Origin: Rhyacichthys aspro
Taxonomy: Eukaryota > Chordata > Actinopteri > Gobiiformes > Rhyacichthyidae
DNA: 64,000 nt
Assembly: GCA_036850595.1 (NCBI GenBank)
Contig: CM072161.1
Coordinates: 14,033,905 to 14,097,904, forward strand
Direction: 5' to 3'
Position numbers and translations under genes: made by a program. Below are positions 37,541 to 49,033 of this stretch, one piece after another. The first letter of the stretch is position 1, and the number at the start of each line of letters is the position of its first letter. The notes under the pieces were generated by a model. That model was not told where the DNA came from and searched no databases. It saw only the letters and a program-made list of their open reading frames with translations.

Positions 37541-39099
37541 ACACAGTCTTATGCAACAAATAACAATTGCATGGCCCTAAAACAAAGGAAGTGAACAATC
37601 TTTTCTGTGAAATTGATTCCTTATTTCTTTTTCTATTTATTCCTTTTTTATAATCTACATCAAGGCCTAGAGTTTTGAGTACATAATAAATATCTTGATG
37701 TCTTGTGATGTCCCAGAAGCCTGTGCAGTGTTTATACAAAGAAGCCGTCATTATGGCACTCCTCCACTGGATGCATTCAGCCAGTAATCTATTCTGCTTA
37801 AGGCGACGAGGACGGCCGTGCCCTGCCAGCTGTTGCGACCGACTTTACTTGTCTGTTTTGGACAGACTCCCCAACACTGTTAGCATCAGACACAAAAATC
37901 TGCTCTCCTTTTTGACTCCACTGATGTTTGTGTGTGGTGCAACTTGTTCTCCTCTTCCATTTTGAGAGCCATCGCCTAATTTCACATCTCTGGCTGCCGA
38001 CTCATCTCTCAATATTGTTATCTCAAAGCTCTAGCCCAATGTTTGCACATGACAGGCATTGTTAGTGACCTAATAATGCTTCTTTCGTCTCGGTTTTAGG
38101 ACACCGCTAATATTTATTCTGCAAGATTTTAGCATTTCCTGAAAAGCAAACATGCCTTATTAATAATTTACGGTCAAACATTGATACCTTGTGCTTCAGT
38201 GCGCTGTGTTGTGGAAAAATCTGTGATGCATTACTTTGACAGCAGTGGTCAAAGTGGTTTACATCATGTTTATGTCCATCATCCTTTGCAGTGTGCACTT
38301 ATTATTTCCAAAAGATGAAGTCAGGACAGGGACCAGAGTGCACCAGAAACAATTAAGACAAGACTTAATAGATTGAAACCATAGGGACTGAGACAAGACT
38401 AAGTAAAAGGTGTCTGAATCCATAATGAGAGCTTTAAAAAGACCAATCTCGAGAACTCCTTTCCCAGATTTGAACTATTATACCTCATAATGCCTCATTC
38501 CTTAACACCTCACACTCCCAGCATTCATTGCTCCGGGGCGATGCAGTCTATCTCTGCATGTGTCAGCCGAGAGACAGTTAATAATGTAGACAGGTCGTCT
38601 ATGCCCTGATATGTACACACACAGACCACCACAGTCACGCGGGGGGCTCTCTGCATTTAGATCAGTAGTGATTGCCGTATAATGGGCTCAATGGGGAGTT
38701 AAGCGTCAGGTAGGAACAAAAACTCAATACTGAGCTTTTCAGTATTAGAAGTTTACTTAAAGACTCATTCATAAGGGTCCAGGTCTTAACCAGGACTAAA
38801 CCAGGAGGACTACAGTTAATCCAGTGCTAAACCTAGTGCTAAATGATGGATAAACAGGAAATTCGACAGTAAACCTTGATTAAAGCCAGTCATTTAGACC
38901 AAATTTAGCACCAAACCAGATCTAAACATGTGTAACAAAGCTAAAGCCTTCTTTTTTAAAACCCTACATAGCATATCAACCAGTCTAGTATTGATTGCAA
39001 CCGAAAAGGACCCAATCCATTCGTACTCTTGAGTCCTGGCCTTCCCAATCCATTCCAGTCTCTAACCCAGACCTCTGCATAATGGGGTCCACCACAGGC

Positions 39100-39330
39100 A
39101 GCACATGTGGAGCGCGCTTGATCTGACCTGACAGCGTGGGCTCGACTGACAGTGATCCGCGCGGAGGGAAGCTTGTGATTGTCACTGCGATGCTTTTTGC
39201 GTTTTTGTGCGCGTGCCCCCGAACGCTCGCCACATTGCGCGCTCCGGCTCTGGACTCTGTTTGCGTCTAGATAGAGGCTACACACGGCTGCGTCGGGGAA
39301 CCGCCACCGGCCAAATGAAGCATGCATGGC
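39100..39330. promoter_or_regulatory. CpG-rich block upstream of the alpha-C2 exon
   Basis: A dense cluster of CpG dinucleotides (for example GAGCGCGC, CCGCGCGGAG, TGTGCGCGTG, CATTGCGCGCTCCGG) stands out from AT-rich surroundings, about 1.4 kb before the alpha-C2 start codon. It may be a CpG-island promoter for a longer alpha-C2 transcript or an enhancer. No coding frame is recognised in it. Confidence 0.4.
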
Positions 39331-39335
39331 ACCCC

Positions 39336-39365
39336 CCTCCTCTCCTCTCCTCTCCTCTCCTCTCC
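39336..39365. repeat. (CTCCT)n microsatellite
   Basis: About six copies of CTCCT / TCTCC pentamers directly downstream of the CpG-rich block. Confidence 0.9.
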
Positions 39366-40462
39366 CATCCTTTCATGGTTCAAATACAGGATCCAGACAA
39401 AAAAAACGAAGAAGAGGCAGACCCTAAACGCGTTGTCGTCATATGTTTGATCGAGGGAAAAGGGGACGTGTTGCGGCTGTCCTTGACCCCGTTTGGAGCG
39501 AGTCCATAAACGCCTCGTCCGTGCGTTTTCACTCCAAACAAAGCCGTCATTAGCATTCGAGTCATGATGTATGGATTGTGCAGCGCCATAGGTGTGACAT
39601 GACGTGAGAGGACGTTAGGAAAAGCAGTATTTATTGCATATGGAGGTGTGTGTGTTGTTGTTGATAGACGTGGCAAAGAATAGCGATGTTAAAGAAGGGA
39701 GAAAGAGGGATGGGTGGGTAAAAAGAGGAGGAGGAGGAGGGGAGCTGCGCCACGGAGGAAGAGGGGTCTGGAGTCTGAGCGCGCGCCAGGGTGGGATACG
39801 TACAATCCAAAGTCAAGCGTAAAGGGTTCAATAAAGATACTTCCACTTGAGCTTTTCAAATTAAAATGGGAAACAAGGCGGTAGCAGCCCTATGTTTAAA
39901 AAAATGACACAGAACGCTTAGACCTTTGAATTAATGTAAGTGTTGATGACATTTTTTGAGATGGATGTCCTATAAAAGCCATCAAATGACTCTGAAAACA
40001 ACCCCAAACTAACTTTCAAAAAGGAACACGTTATATTTGGGAATACAACATTTTACAATACTTTTTGTTGTAACCAAACACAGTCTAAATCTCAAAATTA
40101 CACACAACAATCGGAACAGAAGTTTGGAAACAAAGGAATGGACAGTGGCAGATAAAATATACATGCTGAATTTGCGATGACAGTGCGCCATTTTGTCAGA
40201 ATGTGCAAAACTTTACATCAGAATTAGATTTTTCTCATTTTTGTCCTCACAACTGCAACAGAAAGTGCACAAGCTTCAACAACTTCATCATCTCAAAGGA
40301 GTTACTTGAGCCATAAATGTAATATAGATGTAATAAAACAAACTGCACTTGACTTGATTCTTTTTATTTGTCTCGATTAAACAGACATTTTACTTTAAAA
40401 GGCGTGGATCACACTTCCGGTCACACTAGTGCTCATTGTGTGCGTCTTGACGCTCCTCACAG

Positions 40463-40474
40463 CTCCAGCGGCAG
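40463..40474 (+). promoter_or_regulatory. Motif shared with the other alpha variable-exon promoter
   Basis: CTCCAGCGGCAG matches CTCCAGCGGTAG at 26476-26487 at 11 of 12 bases. It lies about 260 bp before the alpha-C2 ATG in a CpG-containing stretch that is probably promoter or 5' UTR. In mammals alpha-C2 lacks the standard CTCF-bound promoter element, so a shared motif here would be of interest if real. Confidence 0.3.
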
Positions 40475-40728
40475 GAAACACACCCGTCAGCAGCGCGCAG
40501 CGGAGACAAAAAAAAGAAGAAGAGAGAAGCATCACGGACAAAAGGAATATGGGCGCGCTGGAAAGGATTCACCTGGGCTTGGCAACGCGATGGATGAGCC
40601 GCTCGCGTCTGGTTCAGTGGGGCACCAATTAGCCCACCTTAATGAGGTGCTGGGACGCAAGGTACTGCAAGCTAAAAAGGCGGAAGGAAGGCTGCGTTTA
40701 ATCCATCTGCGGATCCTATGAGCTTGCG

Positions 40729-43263
40729 ATGGCTTTGGCGGGCATATGCAACCGGATAGGGGATAATGTGCCTTTTTGTTTTGTCATATTGCTTTTATTT
40801 TGTGGCCTTTCGTTTGGACAGTTGAGATATTCCATTACAGAAGAGCAAGAAAATGGGGCACTGGTTGGTGATCTGGCGCATGACTTGGGGCTGGATATTC
40901 GAAAGCTCCCCAGCAGAAAGATCAAGGTAACCTCCAGCAGCGGGAGACGCTACGTGATTGTCAACCCTAAAAATGGTAAACTGCTCGTCAATGAGAGAAT
41001 TGACAGGGAGTCTATGTGTGACCTGTCCAGCACCTGTCTGATTAATCTGGAGGTGCTTTTTGAAAACCCCACAGAGGTGCACCATATTGAGGTGGAGATC
41101 TTGGACGCCAACGACAATGCGCCACAGTTCCCCAAAGATGAATACCAATTGGAAATCACAGAGTCTGCTTTGCCAGGGTCGAGATACCCAATTGAAAATG
41201 CTCAGGATCCAGACATTGGGTCCAATTCAGTTCGCATGTATCAGCTTAGCACAAACGACCATTTCGCGCTGGTATCCAATAAACCCTCCCTAAACACAAA
41301 GCACATCGAGCTTGTGCTCAAAAAGCCTCTTGATCGTGAACAGACGCCTTACCACCAATTAATTCTAAGTGCTGTGGATGGTGGCACGCCAGAGAAAACT
41401 GGCACTGCTAAAATCAATGTGCGAGTGCTGGACTCAAATGATAACGCTCCGTTGTTTGACAATTCTGTGTACAAAGTGAAGCTGTTGGAAAATTCTCCCA
41501 AAGACACACTGGTAATCAAATTGAATGCGACTGATCTGGATGAAGGCACAAATGCAGAGGTGTATTACTCTTTTAGTAGCTACACTCCAGAGAGAGTCAG
41601 GCAGATGTTCAGCATGGACACTCATACAGGAGAAATCCGAGTGAGGAGCAACGTGGACTATGAAGAGACCAACTCCTATGAGATGTACATCCAGGCCATG
41701 GATAAGGGCCCCGGAGCAGTAGCAGCACATTGTAAGGTGGTGGTGGAGGTGGTGGACGTGAATGACAATGTCCCTCAGATAGTGTTGTCGTCTCTGTCTA
41801 GCCCTGTGAGGGAAGACGCCCGCGCAGACACTGTTGTGGCTCTTATTAGCGTTACAGACCGGGACTCTGGCGCCAACAAGCAGGTGAGCCTAGAGATCCC
41901 AGCAGGCCTTCCTTTCAAGATCAAGTCATTCAGAAATTACTACACTCTGGTTACCTCAGCCTTCCTGGACCGTGAGACCACTGATGCCTACAATGTCACG
42001 CTGAGTGCCACGGACGGAGGAAACCCTCCCCTTTCCTCACAGAAGACCATACAGGTGGACGTGGCTGATGTTAATGACAACCCACCCCGATTTGAACAGA
42101 CTTCTTACACAGTCTACGTGGCTGAGAACAATGCCCCCGGGGCCTCTTTGTGTACTGTTAAAGCTCAAGACGCAGACATCAAGGAGAACGCTCGCATCAC
42201 CTACACAGTGCTCAATGACAACAATCATGGCATCCCTGTCACCTCGTATGTGTCTGTGAAGGCCGATACAGGCGAGGCTTACGCCCTGCGAGCCTTTGAT
42301 TATGAGTCACTGCGAGAGTTTCATTTCCAGGTCAAAGCCCAAGATGGGGGCATTCCTCCGCTCAGCCGCATCGCCACTGTCTACATCTACATAATGGATC
42401 AGAATGACCACGCACCGCTGATAGTCAACCCTGCGGGAAACGGGACGCGCTCCTTGGAGACGGTACAAAAGAACGCAGAGCCTGGTGCCTTGGTGACCAA
42501 AGTGGTGGCCTACGATGCAGATGCAGGTCCAAATGCATGGCTGGTGTACGTGCTGGAGACCGCCACAGACCTGGACCTGTTCAAAGTGCATGAACACACA
42601 GGGGAGCTCAGGACCACCAGACGGATCCTGGAAGACAACTCCACCTCATTTGCTCTGACTGTTATAGTTAAAGACCATGGCCAGCCTCCTCTTACCTCCA
42701 CCGCCACAATCAATGTGGCCGTCATGGAGGTGCCCCCCAAGGTGGTCCCTGACCCCAAGAGGATCATCCGCCCTCACAGCACGTTTCGCTTCTCCAATGT
42801 GACCCTCTACCTGATTGTGGCTTTAAGCGCCACCACCTTCGTTTTCCTGGTGACTGTTGTGGTTCTGGCCATTGTCCGCTGTCACGCCTACTGCTCCCAG
42901 CCTGGATCCTGCTCGTCTTGCTGCGGGTCACAGAAGCCCCCTCCAGATGGGGGCAGCAGTAGCGTGAGCGCCGGCGCTGCTGGTGCAACTGGTGGACAAC
43001 CTAATAACAATGTGGTGTTGAGGAGAGACCTCAAAGTAGAGCCGCACTACATTGAAGTGCGAGGGAATGGCTCGCTAACGAAAACTTACTGCTACAAGAC
43101 CTGCCTGACTGCCACCTCTGGGAGTGACACTTTCATGTTCTACAACACAGGACGTCCCATTAGTGGCACCTGGGGCAGTGGTGCAGAGCGCTTCTTCACC
43201 AGTGGGAGTGGATTTGTGCGCAGACTGAGTATGCCCGATGCCTCGCTGCAAATCTGCCCTGAG
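40729..43263 (+). CDS. pcdhac2: Protocadherin alpha-C2 variable exon
   Basis: This exon encodes 845 residues of a C-type clustered protocadherin. The signal peptide is residues 1-30, with mature QLRYS at 31. Six EC repeats are linked by DANDN (126-130), DSNDN (235-239), DVNDN (343-347), DVNDN (447-451) and DQNDH (557-561). The last linker has His in place of Asn, as I recall for mammalian PCDHAC2 (DMNDH). EC1 has the CX5C loop (C97-C103). The membrane segment is about 691-717. The tail carries HYIEVRGNGSLTKTYCYK and a GSDTFMFYNTG motif, nearly identical to human PCDHAC2 and the best evidence for orthology. The exon ends CCTGAG|gtgggt in phase 0 and precedes the alpha constant exons by 2.1 kb, the expected C-type position. 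C-type members are usually expressed more constitutively than stochastic isoforms. Predicted protein: 998 aa. Confidence 0.93.
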
Positions 43264-45353
43264 GTGGGTCTCTAACTTTTTCTTCTTAACTTTTTGAATA
43301 ATATCTTAAGAATAATAGTTGTTTGTTTTTGTTTGGTGGCAGACATTTCATAAAATACAATATTGGGGTTGCATATTTTACCGTAAATCCTAATTTCTTG
43401 TGCCTTTTACTATGAAGTGCTGAAATCCTAAGCGTTCATTCCCCTCGTCCTCTCTATCCACTCCGGTGCAGTCTGTGAGCCCAACCCAGCTCAGCACTCA
43501 CACTGCATTAGTGTCACTCCTGATGCTTTTCAAGGCCCCCGTGTTATTTTTGATGATTCAGAGATTTGTGTGTTCACTTTGAGGTTGTCATCACATCTTC
43601 ACTAGGAACAGGTCAACACAGTGTCTGCACTTTGCGTCTAGTACCACTTGCTCACACTGTGCAGTTGACCTGTGTGTGGGGGGTGGGGGGTGTCTGTGAC
43701 TAACACTGGAGACGTTCATTGACACGATAAAAGCCGCTCTAGAAATAGACGTTTGGGGAAGACATGGGATATTCTGTGTAGCATGTTTCCAGGAAAGAAA
43801 TAGGCGATTATCAGAGTAAAGTAGGTATCTTTATTCAACACAGAAATGACACAAAAAAAATCTATTTTAATGCATTGTAGGTTCACTGAGTTCAAAGCTG
43901 CCAGACAGACTGAGGAGAAAATACCATAATTACATTTTCAAAGGTAGATTAGGTAAACAAAGGATTCTGAGGTCAGCAGTTTGAACTCATCAGGTGCAAG
44001 TCACTGGTACATTAGTTATACACTGAGACAATTTGAAGCTCGGGAAATGAGATTAACCTCCCGCTTCTGTTCCTTAGCCCCGCAAATTAGATTTACACAA
44101 AGAGGTGGGTTATACCAGCACAAAATACTCCCCGCAGAATTGAATGGAAGAACGTAATGCACCATCTTTATCTGGGACACCTGCTACTGCTGGAGTAGGT
44201 CTGTGCCTTAGACACTGCTTTCCTAATGTTGTTTACTTGAGGTTCAAGGCTGAATCCCATTTGGCGATTGAACGGAAGCAGCCATTCGGATGTTCAGAAG
44301 CGAGAGAGAGAGACGTCTGCAGAAGTGAGGCGTTAGTAATGATTAGCTCTACATGTAATCCAGTGCCCAGTTGCTTTTCAGTAAAATGACATACTCCGGT
44401 CTTACACAATGCTGATTACAGTATAAAGCCTTGTTAGTTTAGAGAACGGTGCTGCATCATATTTGCATATTGTAGAGCTGATGAAGCAAACACTTCCTGC
44501 TGGTCTAACACAGGCGAGACAATCATGTAGGATGTGGTTGCCCTGGTGACAGTGGCTCCTGCTCATTGGATACTTGAAAGCAATAATTTACCAGAGGGAT
44601 CCTGCTTCCTCCAAACAATCACTTCCTCAGTTGCAGAATCAAGTCTACACTTAAACAAATTAGTACAGATTTTTCTTACAGTGTTTCTCTAAGACCTCGA
44701 GGTGGAAATAAACAAGAAGAGTGACAGTTGGAAGCAGTGCATTTGATGATTTTCAGATGTAGTTAAGTATATGCCTAATGAATCCTGTAAGCTCTAAGTT
44801 GTAGACATGTAATTAGACCTAAACTTGGAACCATGGCTGCCATTTTAGCCTGAGCCATTATCTTAGACATGCTCATTAAACTGTACAACAATGAGCATGC
44901 ACAAATCGAGCTGTGATGCCACTATGTATAAGAAAAGCTCTGTTTTGCCCGTCTACATGCATCTACTTTACCGTAATCTAAAAAAATCTTCATTTTTACT
45001 CAAATATTTCACTGTAGTGGCACATTAACTTGTTCCCTTCACATTTATGGAGCAATACAAAGAGAGTGTCTGTCCAAAAATGCATCAATAGGTCTTTCTG
45101 TGCCTGGCCTTTTTTTTTTTTTTTAATAAAACCCTTGTGGGCCTCTGTAGCATATGTGTGCCATTGTGTGTGCAACTGCAGTGTTCCTATCACATTCAGA
45201 GGCGGGATGTGTGTCATGATTAATTGATGAGACCATGGCCTAGCCCGGCTCTGCACTGTATGAAATCAAGCTAACCTCTCTTTTTTTTCCCTCTCTTCTC
45301 TTCTCCCCCCTCCCTACTTTTTTTTTCTATCTTTCTCTTATCCTCTCGCTCAG
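43264..45353 (+). other. Intron between alpha-C2 and alpha constant exon 1
   Basis: It runs from gtgggt to a long pyrimidine tract ending cag. It has no coding sequence. One X-box-like site lies at 44537-44550. A G-rich run occurs around 43677-43692. Confidence 0.75.
44537..44550 (+). promoter_or_regulatory. X-box (RFX-like) motif in the alpha intron
   Basis: GTTGCCCTGGTGAC fits the RFX consensus GTNRCC(N0-3)RGYAAC with one mismatch. It lies about 800 bp before constant exon 1. It is supported only by the motif. Confidence 0.3.
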
Positions 45354-45412
45354 CCAAAAGCGCCCAATGCTGACTGGCGATATTCTGCATCTTTAAGGGC
45401 AGGGATGCAGAG
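45354..45412 (+). CDS. pcdha: Protocadherin alpha constant exon 1
   Basis: A 59-bp exon after a strong pyrimidine tract (ttatcctctcgctcag), ending in AG|gtaagc. In phase 0 it reads PKAPNADWRYSASLRAGMQ plus two bases. This is the hallmark first segment of the alpha constant domain (PNPDWRYSASLRAGM in mammals, from memory). It is spliced to every alpha variable exon, here those ending at 29054 and 43263. The near-identity makes this assignment secure. Confidence 0.93.
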
Positions 45413-48400
45413 GTAAGCACTTTACACCTTAACTGTTTTTACTACTTGTGATTATCTGTAAATGATCACCTATTAAAACTCACGAGTGCAGATACAAACA
45501 CTTAAAGCTGCAGTTCCCGATCCCGGTCTCAGTCCAAACAGCAGCGTAGTAACCTTTCCTGCTTCTTTTATTTAAAAAAAAGTTAAAACCGGAACAATTT
45601 TTAACCACAAAATACTAGTACATTACATTAAATTGAAGTTTAGAGCTTACCAGAAACTTTTAGCTTCAGCTTTTTAGCTTTTAACTTGTTTCGCTGTAAA
45701 ATAAGACCATTTCTTTTGTATATTTCCTTGGTCTTTCATTGTTGACATCAATGTCGACCAATGGGAGCACTTCTTTTTATCGGAAGCGAGCTGTGATTGG
45801 CTAAAATCTCTCTGTTGGCTAATCATTCTCGTCTATTAAAATCCTTAATTATAAAGCCCTGATCACGTCTTAAGGTCTCAACTGTCAAAGTAAAACGCAA
45901 CAGTAAAAAAAATCCTGTAATAGACTTTTAACATTACCACCCAGAGATACACACAGGTCATTTTTATTGCAATACCACAAATGTCCACTGGTGGATTTGG
46001 CGACGTACTGGTTCTCATAATATCTCAATGTGGATATTATTCATATTTGAAGCTGAAAAACAGAGGAAATCCTTTAACAATGCACATTATATTGCTGTTT
46101 AATGTCCAGTAGTGTGTCTTCACCATCTGTCTGTCAACCCTAACCTCATCCTATGGGAAAATCACCACACGCACACCTCCCATCAGTGGATAGCAGCTCT
46201 CCTCCACTGCAGTGTAATACTATATAGGTCATCTACATTCTGAGTGCTGCTTCCCCCAGTTCCAGTCTCTAAGCAGGAAGCATGAAGGACAAACGAGCTG
46301 ACTATGACCTTTCTCAGATGATCAGATGCATGCAGTCCACACACACACATGCACCAACTGCCACAGCTACAGCTACATAAATGAGCACTTTTGAGGTGGC
46401 GATGTAAACACAGATGGCTCGAGTCATCGTCAACATCGCACCTTGTTCATTGTAATTCAGCGGGTGTGCTCTATGCGTGTCCGGTCTGGAGGTATTTCAA
46501 TTTCATAAGTGCATATAAAGATAAATCTAGCTATGGTTATTAATGAAGTCAGTGAGAAACAGAGAAAGTAGTCTGTGCGAGGAGAAGCTGCTGTCGATCA
46601 TTGAATATTTAATCATTTAAATGCACTTTTTTCCAGACGTGACAGTTTGTTTATTGATTGAATAGATGCAGACCAAAGGCAGTAGCTTTATTCCAGTACA
46701 GTTCAGTGAGTTCAGAGGGAAAATATGTGGTGTCACTATATCAAAATAAAGTATTACAGTACAGAATTTTTTTTTATCAAATTGCAGATACTGTTCATTG
46801 GTGAATTCTGAATTGAAGTACAAGTTAACCCTTGGGGGTTTCTTCATTTTGTGCTCCACCTGAGTCCCTTCGACACACAAAAAAAAAATGCTCTTTTAAA
46901 GATTGCCATAGAAATATTGTGTCAACATATTTTTTCCAGTTTTTTGTTATAAATGCCATTATCATCTTCAGTCCTCATCATATATAACAAATATTTTAGA
47001 ATTTTCTGAGTTTTTAACCCCTTAAATGCCAGTTTTAGCGAGTTAAGTCTCTTTGTTTGAAAAAAAAAAGAAACACAAAAAGTCTAGGAATGTACAAAAA
47101 CACTGATTCTGATCAGTTTTTATTTTTTGTGCAAAGTCGCTAGTAAATAAATTGCTCCCTGAGACAGAAAATGCCATGGCAACATTAAGGGATCACCTGG
47201 AAATGAAAAAAAAACAAAAAAAACTGAAGTCACACTGCAATGGCAGAGTCAACTGTGCAAATAAATGCCAAAGGGACACCGATGGCTCTATTTTTTATTT
47301 TTTATTTTTTTTTTTGAAACAAAAACAAAAATCACCAAAAACAAAAATTCACTTCAAAATACACAACCTGGCCAAATTTTATGCAATTTGCATCAACACA
47401 GCCAAAGATATGCAAAAATATTATTTTTTTAAATGTCCTGGGACCCAAGAGGGTTAAGACACAGATTTTACAGCTAATAAGAACAACCGTGATAACTAAG
47501 TTCATTTATGGCCTTACCCTAAAAGCAAGTCAACTAATTCCTGAAACCAAAATGCTCTTGATTTCAGTTTGATGTCACCCAAAGCATTTGTTAATACCGA
47601 CCAATTATTTGTAGCGTCAAAGTAACAACCTTCCAAAAATATAACGAATACTGTCTTTATCTGTCATTTAAATTTTATGATCTGTATCCCGAAGTTGCAT
47701 TATGAAGTTTAATGAAGCTGCTTTGATGTGAGGACATCTGGATCATGGCGGACTAATGAGTTTTCGCTCCACATCCTTATCCTGTGTACCGAATTTCCCT
47801 AATTTCATGCGAACAATGCTCACTGCAGCCGTGGCTCTCCGGCTCCGTCTGACTTGGATTTTAATTGGATATTAGTGTTCATTCTGATGGTGTGGAGAGG
47901 GATCGTAATTTGCATCATGTCATCAAGTCCCCCCCCTGTGACATGACATGGATTAACCAATAAGGCATCAGTGCAATTTACCGCTGTCATCATCCCGAAT
48001 GGCCATAGCCTGTAACGCACATTTACTCTTTAACCTCTCACGTTAAAGAGAGTGAAAGCACCGCTGACCCACATTCCTGGTGCAGGGACAAACCAGTTTA
48101 TGTCTATGTCTTTGTCACACTTCAAACCGACACCTTTGCTTATGTAAACCCACGCTTGCTAAGAATATACACAGCGTTTTTTGTTTTTTTTGCAAACCCC
48201 TGTTCCTCATAACAGATAGGCTCTGGATGTGCTGCATTGCAGAGGCCCCAGTCAGGGAGGTCCCTCTATAAGCTCCACTGTATATTCATTATCAATTTAT
48301 GAGCAAGGATTCCACTCACTGTTCAAAAAAAGCATTACAGTTGACACCATATCATTTTTGTGAGCTGTGTTGCAAGATGTGTTCATAATATGCTCTTATG

Positions 48401-48944
48401 TTTTGGTTTTGGACAGATGGTATTTGCAAAAGATATGAAAAAATACTACAAACAACTTCTGTTTTTATTTGTGCTAATGCATTATTTAAAGTGTTACGAT
48501 AACACCACAGATTCAACACATGATACGCAAACATGTGTAAGCCAGAGAGCTCACATTTCTGTATCAAAGATGGTATATGAACTTTTGAATGAAACTTCAA
48601 AGGGTTTCTTATGAGTTCTCACCATTTCTCACATTTTATGATCGGATAAGTAAGTCATTCAGTTCAAAAACACAAATCTATGCCATGCCGTACTTGTAGT
48701 GTCAACTCTAAATAATTCAATACATGGGGAGTGGTGGAAGTGTACTACTTTAGACGTCATTATCATCTATTAAAATGCAACTTTATCACTCAAGAAGGAA
48801 AACAGCACTAAAGGAATCCTCGTGTTGCCTTCTAAATGAGTGTTATTCTTTTACATTGTTTAGCTTTACACTTTGCTGGTAGGGTAACAGTAATTAGCCT
48901 AAACTTGATGTATTGATGCCTTTGTCTCATGCTCTTATTTCCAG
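45413..48944 (+). other. Intron between alpha constant exons 1 and 2
   Basis: A 3.5-kb intron. It contains a candidate TTAA-flanked MITE at 47.0-47.45 kb and several homopolymer tracts. No coding sequence is recognised. Confidence 0.7.
47018..47453. mobile_element. Candidate piggyBac-like MITE flanked by TTAA
   Basis: The segment starts TTAA|CCCCTTAAATGCCAG and ends CTGGGACCCAAGAGGG|TTAA, so both ends read TTAA-CCC inward. TTAA target duplication and CCC-type termini are characteristic of piggyBac elements. The interior is AT-rich with A and T runs and no transposase frame. The inverted repeats are only partly similar, so the assignment is tentative. Confidence 0.4.
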
Positions 48945-49033
48945 CTCAGTCCACATGGAGGAGTCTTCTGCAGTGATGCAGGGAGCCCAGGGGATGCTGG
49001 TCCAGAACTGGCCCACTGTCTCGAGCGCTGCAG
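48945..49033 (+). CDS. pcdha: Protocadherin alpha constant exon 2
   Basis: An 89-bp exon after acceptor atttccag, entered in phase 2 and left in phase 1 before gttagt. It reads SSVHMEESSAVMQGAQGM then LVQNWPTVSSAA, matching SSVHLEE and QWPTVSSAT of the mammalian alpha constant domain. The middle, QGAQGMLVQN, differs from mammals. Total frame through exons 1-2 continues correctly into exon 3. Confidence 0.93.

Larger units (their letters stand above)
29055..39090 (+). other. Intron/spacer between the alpha variable exon and the alpha-C2 promoter region
   Basis: No recognisable coding exon. It contains a possible cryptic 37-bp exon (29966-30002), an hAT-like MITE, a perfect short hairpin, two repeat-borne X-box-like motifs and AT-rich simple sequence. 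Unspliced reading from the upstream exon stops at 29106-29108. Around 38.77-38.93 kb, degenerate short repeats of CCAGGACTAAACCAGG type occur. Confidence 0.6.

Noticed and set aside
38956..39327. 123-codon minus-strand frame in the CpG-rich block
   Set aside because: Open because of base composition. The product has Arg/Ala/Ser-rich composition without recognisable motifs.
40368..40721. 117-codon frame just before the alpha-C2 exon
   Set aside because: It lacks an ATG at its start and any domain, and lies in the likely promoter/5' UTR of alpha-C2.
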